Part shown: positions 35,501 through 43,133 of the stretch, piece after piece
Layout of the letters: every line of letters begins with the position of its first letter
Numbering within the stretch: the stretch's first letter is position 1
NCBI RefSeq assembly: GCF_000826645.1
Contig: NZ_JXJP01000008.1
Location: forward strand, 513,501-577,500
Source: Psychroserpens mesophilus
GTDB lineage: Bacteria; Bacteroidota; Bacteroidia; Flavobacteriales; Flavobacteriaceae
Direction of reading: 5' to 3'
DNA length: 64,000 nt
Translations under genes and position numbers: made by a program
Notes under the pieces: model-generated
Told to the model about the DNA's origin: nothing
Databases searched by the model: none
What the model saw: the letters and a program-made list of their open reading frames with translations, nothing else

Positions 35501-36631
35501 TTCAAAACCATTCTGACCTTCAATGGCTAAATTCTTATAATATACATTACGTTCGGTAGTACGATCTTCAAATACGTAACCATTGGCGATAATTAAATCT
35601 TCATCGCCATCTAAATCAAAATCCGCAAATTGTGTTCCCCAAGACCAACCAGTTTCAGTAATGTTATTTACAGCTGACTCTTCGGTGAAATTATTAGTCC
35701 CATCATTTTGAAGTAATACATTCTCATCAATTCCTGTTATAAAAATATCAAAAGCACCATCCAGATTGAAATCACCTAAAGTAATTCCCATATCATTAAT
35801 AATATTATCCAATCCATAACTTTGTGCATCTTCAAAAAAACTTGTACCTGCTTGGCTGATATACAAGTCGTTTGCTTTATCAAAGTCATTTGTGACATAC
35901 AAATCCATCCATCCATCATTATTAAAATCGAAAGGAATTGAAGTATAACTAGCCACAGGAAAATCATCATTTAGACCAGTCTCAGAAGAAACATCTTGAA
36001 AAGTTCCATTACCTAAATTCTCGTATAATTTATTACTTGGACACTTACGCCAATCACTTATATAAATATCTAAAAAGCCATCATTATTATAATCAAACCA
36101 TGTTGCACCAGTATTTCTACATTCATTGAAACCCTGAATTCCAGCACTTTCCGTTACCTCTACAAACGTTCCGTCACCTTCATTATGAAAAAGCTGAACA
36201 TTATATATATGTGTAAAAAAAAGATCAGGATAGCCGTCATTGTCATAATCTCCAAAAAAAGCACCATACTTAAAACCATCTAACGCATTTGTCTCTACTG
36301 TTTCGTCCTCAGGAGTTAATAAATTCACTAAACCAGATTCTTGAGTAACATCGGTAAACGTTCCGTTATTATTATTTCTAAAAAGTCTACTATGGCTTTT
36401 TTCTATACCATCTTCATCGATAGCCTTTGCTACCACAAAAACATCTAAATCAAAATCGCCATCATAGTCTGCAACTGCAACGCCATTATTTTCCTCTATA
36501 GCACCTAACCCAGAAACTATTTCTACACGTTCAAACGTTTGTCCAAAAAGTGCATTATTGTTTGTGATAACTACAATTATTAAACTATATAAAAGACAGG
36601 TGAAGTATGGTTTCATTTTTGTGAAATTCAT
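32585..36631 (-). CDS. Secreted vanadium-dependent haloperoxidase with FG-GAP/ASPIC domains and type IX sorting tag
   Basis: A 1348-residue multidomain protein with an N-terminal signal (start at 36631; an ATG at 36616 is also possible). Residues about 40-430 are VCBS/FG-GAP repeats with DFDLDGD-type Ca loops. An ASPIC/UnbV-like region (SLQPVHFGLGNE, ELEIKWPSGLIETY) follows at about 470-510. A short Cys motif (GCTDPNSCTYTPDA) and a PKD-like segment come next. From about 640 the vanadium haloperoxidase domain contains K1055-x6-R1062, S1163-G-H1165, R1228 and H1234, the full vanadate pocket. The C-terminus (VFPNPVVNFEVF) is a type IX sorting domain. The expected chemistry is halide oxidation by peroxide at the cell surface; the substrate is unknown. 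Confidence 0.93.
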   Translation of the reverse strand: MNFTKMKPYFTCLLYSLIIVVITNNNALFGQTFERVEIVSGLGAIEENNGVAVADYDGDFDLDVFVVAKAIDEDGIEKSHSRLFRNNNNGTFTDVTQESGLVNLLTPEDETVETNALDGFKYGAFFGDYDNDGYPDLFFTHIYNVQLFHNEGDGTFVEVTESAGIQGFNECRNTGATWFDYNNDGFLDIYISDWRKCPSNKLYENLGNGTFQDVSSETGLNDDFPVASYTSIPFDFNNDGWMDLYVTNDFDKANDLYISQAGTSFFEDAQSYGLDNIINDMGITLGDFNLDGAFDIFITGIDENVLLQNDGTNNFTEESAVNNITETGWSWGTQFADFDLDGDEDLIIANGYVFEDRTTERNVYYKNLAIEGQNGFEDNSETVGFNDLTVSVGVADFDYDNDGDLDIFLTNSDQSSFLYENKLLNFDESITQNWFKLLLQGTVSNRDAIGTTVTITTNLGTFKRYYTGVGFVSQSLQPVHFGLGNETIISELEIKWPSGLIETYQNLDANTTVRAIEGDGITTLDIEPSEKIYGCTDPNSCTYTPDAVLDDGSCTYLQSFQISGNTSSGFLVTEMYTYPISSGSTAIWQISGGEIIEGQGTNSVTVKWGLNETGRLSVRETNGTCFSLEESVDVSLNINQIPEDVSIARIWNEVLLQAIRNDFARPTVHARNLFHTSVAMYDIWAIYDEVARPYLIGNSYNGFSSTIEDFIPIESIEASRKKAISYAMYRLLSYRFQNSPNAEASQRLFELIMEQLGYNTETATSTVYEFGNAAALGNYVAETIIAYGNMDGSRELTQFDNAYYEPVNSSLAPVIPTTIEMQDPNRWQPLSLDTFIDQSGNPILGSTIDFLSPEWGNVWTFAMSEGESATYERNGDSYKVYNDPGAPPYLSLTENNTSSDAYKLGFSMVSIWGSHLDPDDGVLWDISPGSLGNTNIDEFPTEYEDYPSFYNVFEGGDIGSGHSQNPITGESYQSNIVPRGDYARVLAEFWADGPDSETPPGHWFTILNYVNEHPLLEKKFQGEGEVLDDLEWDVKSYFILGGTMHDAAISAWSIKGWYDYVRPISAIRYMALLGQSTNENLDNYNVGGIPLVEGYIEVVESGDPLAGNTNQHLGKIKLYTWRGPDFIDDEDTDEAGVGWILAENWWPYQRPTFVTPPFAGFVSGHSTYSRAAAEVLTKITGSEFFPGGIGEFVAKQNEFLVFEEGPSVDVTLQWATYRDASDQTSLSRIWGGIHPPADDLPGRLIGEKVGRDAFDFAVPYFSGEVNSFQDERQIVFPNPVVNFEVFITNTNASDAFSLFDIRGRQITILNSDFNEFSRRTKLQFPQDTSEGLYILYVNGNSVMLLFKN

Positions 36632-36690
36632 TTTTGTAAAAATATTAAAAACTCTTCAAGATAAATATTGTTTAGTCTTTGAATAGCTTA

Positions 36691-37380
36691 TTAAGGTGTT
36701 GAATTAGAAACCTGCAACACTTTACCATTATAAAATTTATTTCCGGTTATAGCAAACTGTTCTATATATATTGCCATTTCTCTTGCACTAGTTGGTGCTT
36801 TATAATCTGGAAACGCTTCTTTGAGCATTTCAGTTTGCACTGCACCCAAAGCCAACACATTAAATTGCGGACCCGTTTCTTTATATTCTTCGGCAAGTAA
36901 TTCAGAAAGTGTAATTACTGCGCCTTTACTCGAACTATAAGCCGCTAAACCCGGAAATTTCATACTTCCCTGAATCCCTCCCATTGAGCTGATGGTTACG
37001 ACGTGGCCATCACTTTTCATAAATGGCAATACAATTCGTGTCATTTCTGAAACACCAAAAACGTTAGTTTCGTATACTTTTGAAAAATCTTTAAATGAAG
37101 TCTCAGAGAAAGGTTTATTGAGCAACAGTCCTGCATTGTTGATTAAAATATCGACATGTTTCCATTCATTTTGAATAAACTGTTCTACCTTTTTGTAATC
37201 ATCTTCTTCACATAAGTCAAAAGCGAAAGATGAAATATTATCAAAATGAAGATTACTAATTGGTTTTGCATTTCGTGATAATGCCAGTACATTATGGCCT
37301 TGGTTAGCAAATAAATGTACCAATTCAAAACCGATACCACGACTGGTTCCTGTAATAATTACATTTTTACTCTGACTCAT
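36691..37380 (-). CDS. SDR family oxidoreductase
   Basis: A 229-residue short-chain dehydrogenase/reductase. The cofactor motif is IITGTSRGIGFELV, the NNAG motif is DILINNAGLL, and the catalytic triad is Ser (SSMGG), Tyr and Lys in YSSSKGA. The substrate is not known. The start overlaps the 3' end of the upstream peptidase gene by 14 bases, indicating cotranscription. The N-terminal TG-x3-G-x-G form indicates a classical SDR. Confidence 0.93.
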   Translation of the reverse strand: MSQSKNVIITGTSRGIGFELVHLFANQGHNVLALSRNAKPISNLHFDNISSFAFDLCEEDDYKKVEQFIQNEWKHVDILINNAGLLLNKPFSETSFKDFSKVYETNVFGVSEMTRIVLPFMKSDGHVVTISSMGGIQGSMKFPGLAAYSSSKGAVITLSELLAEEYKETGPQFNVLALGAVQTEMLKEAFPDYKAPTSAREMAIYIEQFAITGNKFYNGKVLQVSNSTP

Positions 37381-38317
37381 ACATTACAATTTCTTTGGTT
37401 GGTGTGTTGCTCATCTGCTCTATAGCTGGAATAATCTTATTTATAAGGTCGGCCATAAAATCGAAATTCAATTCACTAATTTCGTCATCGACATGATGGT
37501 AGTAATCAAAATTAGTCAAATCACAAGATGAAATGGTTTGACATGGTAATTTAAATTCCTGATAAAACGGATAATTATCTGAACGTTTAAATAAGCTATA
37601 TTTTTTTGAAACATCAGAAAATCCTATAAGGTTATTACCAACATACGCATTCATTTTCGAAGCCATATTTGATAAATCATAACCAGAAACAAAAGCCTCA
37701 TAATCTCGATCTTTCAAGGGCACTCCAATCATTTCAAAATTGACCATTGTATATAAGTCGAGATTTTCAGTTTTTAATTGTTTAGCTAAATGCTTTGATC
37801 CTAAAAGCCCCATTTCTTCAGCAGTAAATAAAATAATCATGAGACTACGTTTGTTATTCTTTTTAGTTGCAAAATATTTAGCCATTGCCAAGACACCTAC
37901 AGTACCAGTAGCATTGTCATTAGCTCCATTTCCAATAGAATCATTTTCAACGGTTTTTCCTAATCCGATATGATCATAATGCGCTCCAAGAATAATGACT
38001 TCGTCTTTAAGTTTGTCATCTGTGCCTTCAATAAAACCAACAATATTAAAAGCTTGAATAGAGTCTGCTATTTTAAAATGATTCCTGTAGGTTTCAAAAT
38101 AAGGCTTTACACCATAAGACTTCAACTGATTTTCGAGATAAGCTGCTGCAACTTCAATACCATCACTACCTGTCATTCTACCTTGTAATTCATCAGAAGC
38201 TAAAAAGCCAACCATGTCTTGAACTTCAGTATTGGTTATGGTGATTGATTCATGTTTTGGTTCTTTCTTACAGCTAAAAATGAGCAGAATAAGGCACAAG
38301 GGCAAGAGGTATTTCAT
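37367..38317 (-). CDS. M28 family metallopeptidase, lipoprotein
   Basis: A 316-residue aminopeptidase-type zinc lipoprotein. The chosen start is ATG 38315-38317, giving MKYLLPLCLILLIFSC with a lipidated Cys16; the longer frame from 38371 would run across a terminator hairpin. The two-zinc site is seen as LGAHYDHIG, GANDNATGT and FTAEEMGLLGSKH. Such enzymes release N-terminal amino acids from peptides in the periplasm or at the membrane. It overlaps the SDR gene by 14 bases and lies downstream of pdhC, separated by a terminator. Confidence 0.92.
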   Translation of the reverse strand: MKYLLPLCLILLIFSCKKEPKHESITITNTEVQDMVGFLASDELQGRMTGSDGIEVAAAYLENQLKSYGVKPYFETYRNHFKIADSIQAFNIVGFIEGTDDKLKDEVIILGAHYDHIGLGKTVENDSIGNGANDNATGTVGVLAMAKYFATKKNNKRSLMIILFTAEEMGLLGSKHLAKQLKTENLDLYTMVNFEMIGVPLKDRDYEAFVSGYDLSNMASKMNAYVGNNLIGFSDVSKKYSLFKRSDNYPFYQEFKLPCQTISSCDLTNFDYYHHVDDEISELNFDFMADLINKIIPAIEQMSNTPTKEIVMYESE

Positions 38318-38348
38318 AACTACATTTATTTTTTTTCTAAAGATAAAA

Positions 38349-38380
38349 AAACCTGAATTGAAAAAAATCAAATCAGGTTT
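38349..38380. terminator. Terminator downstream of pdhC
   Basis: Arms AAACCTGAATTG (38349-38360) and CAAATCAGGTTT (38369-38380) pair at 11 of 12, with A and T runs on both sides; it ends the pdhA-pdhC unit and sits just upstream of the M28 gene start. Confidence 0.8.
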
Positions 38381-38389
38381 TTATTATAA

Positions 38390-38418
38390 GAGATTCCTCG
38401 ACAATACTCGGAATGATG
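38390..38418. repeat. Short dispersed-repeat-like sequence
   Basis: The motif GAGATTCCTCGACAATACTC followed by GGAATGATG resembles intergenic elements I recall as common in Flavobacteriaceae (ATTCC ... GGAAT). Only this copy is seen in the window. It lies directly downstream of the pdhC stop and before the terminator on that strand. Confidence 0.4.
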
Positions 38419-38430
38419 TCTAAATACTAT

Positions 38431-40101
38431 TTACACTAACATCGTAACTGGGTTTTCAATGTAGCCTTTCAAAGTTTGAAGGAATTGCGCTCCAGTAGCA
38501 CCATCTACAGTTCTGTGATCACAAGCCAATGTTAGTTTCATTGTATTACCAGGAACTACTTGTCCGTTCTTAACCACAGGTTTTTCTACAATTGCTCCAA
38601 CAGATAAAATTGCTGAATTTGGCTGGTTGATGATTGATGTAAAACTCTCAATACCAAACATTCCTAAATTAGAGATGGTAAATGTACTTCCTTCCATCTC
38701 TTCTAAAGATAATTTCTTATTTCTTGCTTTGCCTGCATAGTCTTTTACTGCAGCGCCTATTTGAGGCAAACTTTGCTCATTTGCAAAACGTACCACAGGA
38801 ACCAGTAAGCCATCAGGGACAGCAACAGCAACACCAATATGCACGTGATTATTCAATTGCATTCTATCGTCAAACCATTGCGAATTCACTTGTGGATGTT
38901 GTTTTAAAGCTAAGGCACAAGCCTTAACAATCATATCATTGTAAGATATTTTAGTATCAGGCAACGAATTGTATTGTGCTCTAAAAGCGATCGCATTTTC
39001 CATGTCAAACTCCACATTCAAATAATAATGTGGTGCCGTAAATTTAGATTTCGCTAAATTTTTAGCAATCGCTTTTCGCATATTTGAATTTGGCACTTCA
39101 TCAAAATCTTCTTGACCTGTTGGTACAAATTTACCAACTGATGCCGATTGAGCTGCAGGAGTAAAGTTTTCAATATCACGCTTTACAATTCGTCCATTTT
39201 CACCAGAACCATTAACCTGAGATAAGTTAATCCCTTTTTCTTCAGCCATTTTTTTCGCTAAAGGAGATACAAATACTCTTCCGTTTGTAGTTGACTTTGA
39301 AGGTTGAGACTTCTCGGCTACATTTGAAGGAGCAGCTGCTTCTTTTTTAGGCGCTTCAATAGCTTTGGTTTCTTTTTTTGGTGCATCTTCTTTTTTTGCT
39401 TCGGAAGCAGAGCCTCCTACTTTAAAGTTTTTTGCAATAGCAGAAACATCTGTGCCTTTCGGACCAATAATTGCTAATAATGCATCAACTTTTGCTGATT
39501 CACCTTCTTGTAAACCAATATGTAATAATGTGCCAGACTGGAAAGACTCAAATTCCATTGTAGCTTTATCCGTTTCAATTTCTGCAAGAATATCACCTTC
39601 TTCTACATCGTCACCAACTTTTTTCAACCAGGTTGCAACAGTACCTTCTTCCATCGTATCGCTTAAACGCGGCATGGTTACTACGGTTACACCTTCAGGA
39701 AGTTCTTGGCTTTCTGATGCATCTTGAGATGCTTCGTTCTTATTCACAACGTTATCTTCTTCAGATTTATCTTCAGCAGACTTGATGTCCTTAGAGTCGT
39801 CGTCTTCCTTTTCTAAGTTATCTTCTGAAGTCTTTCCATTTAAATATTCTGAAATATCCTCACCTTCATCACCAATGATTGCTAAAAGTGTATCAACTTT
39901 AGCAGTTTCTCCTTCTTGTATTCCAATATGTAGCAAAGTACCTTCATTGAAAGATTCAAACTCCATTGTTGCTTTATCCGTTTCGATTTCCGCTAAAATA
40001 TCGCCTTCTTCAACTTTGTCTCCTACTTTCTTCAACCAAGTAGCAACAGTCCCTTCCTCCATCGTATCGCTCAAACGCGGCATGTTAATTACTTCTGCCA
40101 T
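38431..40101 (-). CDS. pdhC: Pyruvate dehydrogenase E2, dihydrolipoyl acetyltransferase
   Basis: A 556-residue E2 core of the pyruvate dehydrogenase complex, transferring acetyl groups from lipoamide to CoA. It has two tandem, nearly identical lipoyl domains with lipoylated lysines K43 and K179 in ETDKATMEFESF, a linker rich in Lys/Ala/Glu, a peripheral subunit-binding domain at about 270-305 (VSPLAKKMAEEKGI), and the catalytic domain with ACDHRTVDGATGAQFL near the C-terminus. It starts three bases after the pdhA stop; the two are one operon. E3 is not in the window. Confidence 0.97.
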   Translation of the reverse strand: MAEVINMPRLSDTMEEGTVATWLKKVGDKVEEGDILAEIETDKATMEFESFNEGTLLHIGIQEGETAKVDTLLAIIGDEGEDISEYLNGKTSEDNLEKEDDDSKDIKSAEDKSEEDNVVNKNEASQDASESQELPEGVTVVTMPRLSDTMEEGTVATWLKKVGDDVEEGDILAEIETDKATMEFESFQSGTLLHIGLQEGESAKVDALLAIIGPKGTDVSAIAKNFKVGGSASEAKKEDAPKKETKAIEAPKKEAAAPSNVAEKSQPSKSTTNGRVFVSPLAKKMAEEKGINLSQVNGSGENGRIVKRDIENFTPAAQSASVGKFVPTGQEDFDEVPNSNMRKAIAKNLAKSKFTAPHYYLNVEFDMENAIAFRAQYNSLPDTKISYNDMIVKACALALKQHPQVNSQWFDDRMQLNNHVHIGVAVAVPDGLLVPVVRFANEQSLPQIGAAVKDYAGKARNKKLSLEEMEGSTFTISNLGMFGIESFTSIINQPNSAILSVGAIVEKPVVKNGQVVPGNTMKLTLACDHRTVDGATGAQFLQTLKGYIENPVTMLV

Positions 40102-40104
40102 AGC

Positions 40105-41103
40105 TTATATTTTGTGTTGTATAAATGGATAATCTTCTTGCTCATAAACTGCATCGTACATGACGTTCATCTCAGGATATGGTGATTCTTCAGCGAATTT
40201 TTCACATTCACTTACTAATTTCTTAACACGTTTATCAATACCTTTAATGTCATCTTCTGTAGCATATTTCTTTTCTAAAATGATATCTTTTACCTGAGTA
40301 ATAGGATCTATTTTTTTATACTCAGCAACTTCATCTTTTGTTCTGTAATGCTGTGCATCAGACATTGAATGCCCTCTGTATCTGTATGTTTTTAACTCTA
40401 AAAATGTTGGTCCGTCACCACGACGAGCACGTTGAATTGCTTCATCAAAGGCTTCAGCAACTTTTACAGGATTCATGCCATCTACTGGTCCGCAAGGCAT
40501 TTCATAACCTAAACCTAATTTCCAAATTTCTGTATGGTTTGCTGTACGTTCAACAGAAGTTCCCATAGCATAACCGTTATTTTCACAAACGAATACCACA
40601 GGTAATTTCCATAGCATTGCCATGTTAAACGTTTCATGAAGAGAACCTTGACGAGCTGCCCCGTCGCCAAAGCAACATAAAGTGACAGCATCACTACCAT
40701 GGTATTTATCACCAAAAGCAATTCCGGCACCAAGGGGAATTTGTCCACCTACGATACCATGACCACCATAAAAACGATGTTCTTTAGAAAAAATATGCAT
40801 CGAACCACCTAAACCTTGTGATGTCCCAGTTGCTTTTCCATACAACTCAGCCATAACACGTTTAGGATCTACACCCATTCCAATCGGCTGCACATGATTT
40901 CTGTAAGCCGTAATCATTTTATCTTTAGTGAGATCCATAGCATGAAGCGCTCCTGCTAACACAGCTTCTTGGCCATTGTATAAGTGAAGAAATCCTCTCA
41001 CTTTTTGTTGAATGTATACTGCAGCAAGTTTGTCTTCAAACTTTCTCCAGAACAACATGTCTTCATACCACTTTAGGTAAACTTCTTTTGTTACTTTTTG
41101 CAT
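40105..41103 (-). CDS. pdhA: Pyruvate dehydrogenase E1 component, alpha subunit
   Basis: A 332-residue thiamine-diphosphate-dependent subunit that, with E1 beta, decarboxylates pyruvate and loads acetyl groups on E2. The ThDP motif is GDGAARQGSLHETFNMA...NN, and the phosphorylation-loop-like RYRGHSMSDAQHYRTKDE stretch is clear. The usual length for the alpha subunit is about 330-370. The E1 beta gene is not adjacent. It is the first gene of a pdhA-pdhC unit. A CAAAAGTA at 41198-41205 (TACTTTTG on the minus strand) may be its -7 element. Confidence 0.96.
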   Translation of the reverse strand: MQKVTKEVYLKWYEDMLFWRKFEDKLAAVYIQQKVRGFLHLYNGQEAVLAGALHAMDLTKDKMITAYRNHVQPIGMGVDPKRVMAELYGKATGTSQGLGGSMHIFSKEHRFYGGHGIVGGQIPLGAGIAFGDKYHGSDAVTLCCFGDGAARQGSLHETFNMAMLWKLPVVFVCENNGYAMGTSVERTANHTEIWKLGLGYEMPCGPVDGMNPVKVAEAFDEAIQRARRGDGPTFLELKTYRYRGHSMSDAQHYRTKDEVAEYKKIDPITQVKDIILEKKYATEDDIKGIDKRVKKLVSECEKFAEESPYPEMNVMYDAVYEQEDYPFIQHKI

Positions 41104-41258
41104 TTAATTTTGTATTGATATAAAACAACTACTTCAGATTAATTATCTCAAGCTTCTATTATCAAATCCTAATGTATCATATAGGATATGCGAATAACAA
41201 AAGTAACACTTTAGATAGTAATGAAAAAACTGAAAATCGTAAATTTATTACGAAATCG

Positions 41259-41741
41259 TTATAGAAAGCTTCGATCGAATCCGAGTGGTAATAAATTTGC
41301 CAGTGAATTCGATTTTACAACCTTACCTGTTTCGCCCATAAAGTAGATTTCAATAGGCGATTCTTGCTTGACTTCATATTCAGCAATAGCTTGTCTGCAT
41401 GCACCACAAGGAGGAATTGGTGTAATTGTTTGATTTATTCTCGATCCTGCAGTTAATGCCATTTTTAGCATTTTAGCTTCAGGATATTTAGCTCCTGCAT
41501 AATAAATTGCAGTTCGCTCTGCACACAATCCCGAAGGATACGATGCATTTTCTTGATTATTACCTGTAACTATTTCATTATTATCTAGCAAAATTGCAGC
41601 ACCAACACTAAATTTAGAATAAGGTGCATACGCATTTTTACGCGCTTGAATAGCTTTTTCCATTAAGGAAGCAATATTTGAAGGCAACTCGTTAAAGTCA
41701 TCATAAACGGTTAGGGTAGATTCTATTTTAATATCCTTCAT
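41259..41741 (-). CDS. cdd: Cytidine deaminase
   Basis: A 160-residue zinc enzyme that deaminates cytidine and deoxycytidine to uridine forms in pyrimidine salvage. The zinc site is formed by LCAERTA (Cys and catalytic Glu) and PPCGACRQ (two Cys), at about residues 75-120. The N-terminal extension is slightly longer than in the homotetrameric 130-residue enzymes. It lies between the PDH unit and porV, and its upstream side is separated from porV by a terminator. Confidence 0.95.
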   Translation of the reverse strand: MKDIKIESTLTVYDDFNELPSNIASLMEKAIQARKNAYAPYSKFSVGAAILLDNNEIVTGNNQENASYPSGLCAERTAIYYAGAKYPEAKMLKMALTAGSRINQTITPIPPCGACRQAIAEYEVKQESPIEIYFMGETGKVVKSNSLANLLPLGFDRSFL

Positions 41742-41760
41742 TTCATGTTGTATTAGACAA

Positions 41761-41792
41761 AAAAACTATTGCTTTAAGAAACAATAGTTTTT
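41761..41792 (-). terminator. Terminator of porV
   Basis: Perfect 11-base arms AAAAACTATTG (41761-41771) and CAATAGTTTTT (41782-41792), between the porV stop and the cdd start; it ends porV transcription on the minus strand. Confidence 0.85.
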
Positions 41793-41815
41793 TTATTTGA
41801 TATTAATACTCAATT

Positions 41816-43054
41816 CTAGTATTCATCATATTCATTATCTCCAAAGTTAAACACAAGAGAAAAACGTAATGTATTCTCTAAAGGACTTTGAATTTTTGAT
41901 GCAGAAAACAAGTATGACAAATCAATATTTATTGTTGTGTATTTGAAACCAGCTCCTAAAGCAAAAAACTTACGTGCTCCTTTTTCTTCACTTTCATTAA
42001 AATAACCTGCTCTAAATGCAAATGAATCTTGGTAGGTGTATTCTGCTCCCAGAGACCAAGTAAATTCTTTAAGCTCTTCACTAAATCCTCCTGGAGCGTC
42101 TCCAAATGATTGAAAAATCCCTTTTCCGAAGCCTACATTATTCTCTTGACCAGCAATGATATAGTTTTCTTCTTCTTCGAGCACCTCATCTTCATCTTCC
42201 TGAAACCCTGGAGTTTCTCCACTTTCGTTATACTCGATACGAGTCCCTCGAACAGGAGGTGTAGGCACTAATAGTTTTGTCACTTCAGCAGTGACAGCTA
42301 ATTTATTGTAATCGTCAAAAATAAAATCAAAACCACCACCTAGACGTAAAGTTGTTGGCAAAAAGTTTTCGCGACCACCATCATCATACTTGATTTTTGG
42401 ACCTAAATTTTGAATGGCGAAACCACCTCTCCAGCGACCGTTAAAACTATCATAAGCCTCTTCTTCACTTTGGTAAAACCCTGCAATATCAACTCCAATA
42501 GAACTCGCAGCAGACGCATTAGCATCGACAGCTTGAATTCTTAAATCTGATCGCAAATAGCGAAGAGCAACAGCCATTGAAAATTGATCTGCAAGACGTA
42601 AAGAGTAGGATGCGTCAAAAGTTAATTCATTAGGTTGTTCAATGAGTGCTTCTGAAAATTCATCTTGAACGATCTCAATTTCTCCTAAACTAAAATATTT
42701 GAAGCTTACCGCAAAAGCACTACGTTCATTAAGTCTATTAAAATAGGTGAAATTTCCGAGAAAGATATCATTTACCAATCTGCTTAAATAAGGTGTATAA
42801 TTGACTCCAATACCTGATTTAGATAAAGAAAAGGCATATTTTGCAGGATTCCATTGTTGTGAATTTGCATCTGCTGATGTTGCAACACCGACGTCTCCCA
42901 TACCAGCTGCACGAGCATCAGAAGCAATTAATAGAAAAGGAACTCCAGTAGTTATAACTCTTGAGTCGGCACTATTAGGAATGATAACAGTTTCTTGTGC
43001 ATTAGTCATGTTAAACAATGAAACTGTGATAAGGGCTAAAATGTATTTTTTCAT
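41816..43054 (-). CDS. porV: Type IX secretion outer-membrane protein PorV (LptO)
   Basis: A 412-residue FadL-type outer-membrane beta barrel with signal peptide MKKYILALITVSLFNMTNAQ. PorV binds cargo C-terminal domains after Sov transport and, with PorU, forms the attachment complex. The N-terminal VPFLLIASDARAAGMGDVGV and QQWNPAKYAF stretches, and repeated aromatic beta strands to the end, support the call. An acidic loop (EDEDEVLEEEENY) near residue 285 is notable. It lies right after porU, with its own promoter inside the porU 3' end. Confidence 0.95.
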   Translation of the reverse strand: MKKYILALITVSLFNMTNAQETVIIPNSADSRVITTGVPFLLIASDARAAGMGDVGVATSADANSQQWNPAKYAFSLSKSGIGVNYTPYLSRLVNDIFLGNFTYFNRLNERSAFAVSFKYFSLGEIEIVQDEFSEALIEQPNELTFDASYSLRLADQFSMAVALRYLRSDLRIQAVDANASAASSIGVDIAGFYQSEEEAYDSFNGRWRGGFAIQNLGPKIKYDDGGRENFLPTTLRLGGGFDFIFDDYNKLAVTAEVTKLLVPTPPVRGTRIEYNESGETPGFQEDEDEVLEEEENYIIAGQENNVGFGKGIFQSFGDAPGGFSEELKEFTWSLGAEYTYQDSFAFRAGYFNESEEKGARKFFALGAGFKYTTINIDLSYLFSASKIQSPLENTLRFSLVFNFGDNEYDEY

Positions 43055-43103
43055 CTGTAATTTGTTATCTTTTTAAGCAATTTTAAATCACCTAGCAATT
43101 AGG

Positions 43104-43133
43104 CAAATATAAATCTTTATTATAGTATTACAA
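43104..43133 (-). promoter_or_regulatory. Predicted promoter of porV
   Basis: On the minus strand, TTG (43131-43133), a 19-base spacer and TATATTTG (43104-43111) match the Bacteroidota consensus exactly. It overlaps the last codons of porU, allowing porV to be transcribed alone. Confidence 0.65.

Noticed and set aside
39365..40132. Two long antisense frames over the pdhC lipoyl domains
   Set aside because: They repeat each other because the lipoyl domains repeat; antisense of GAA/GAT/AAA-rich codons leaves frames open. No sign of coding.
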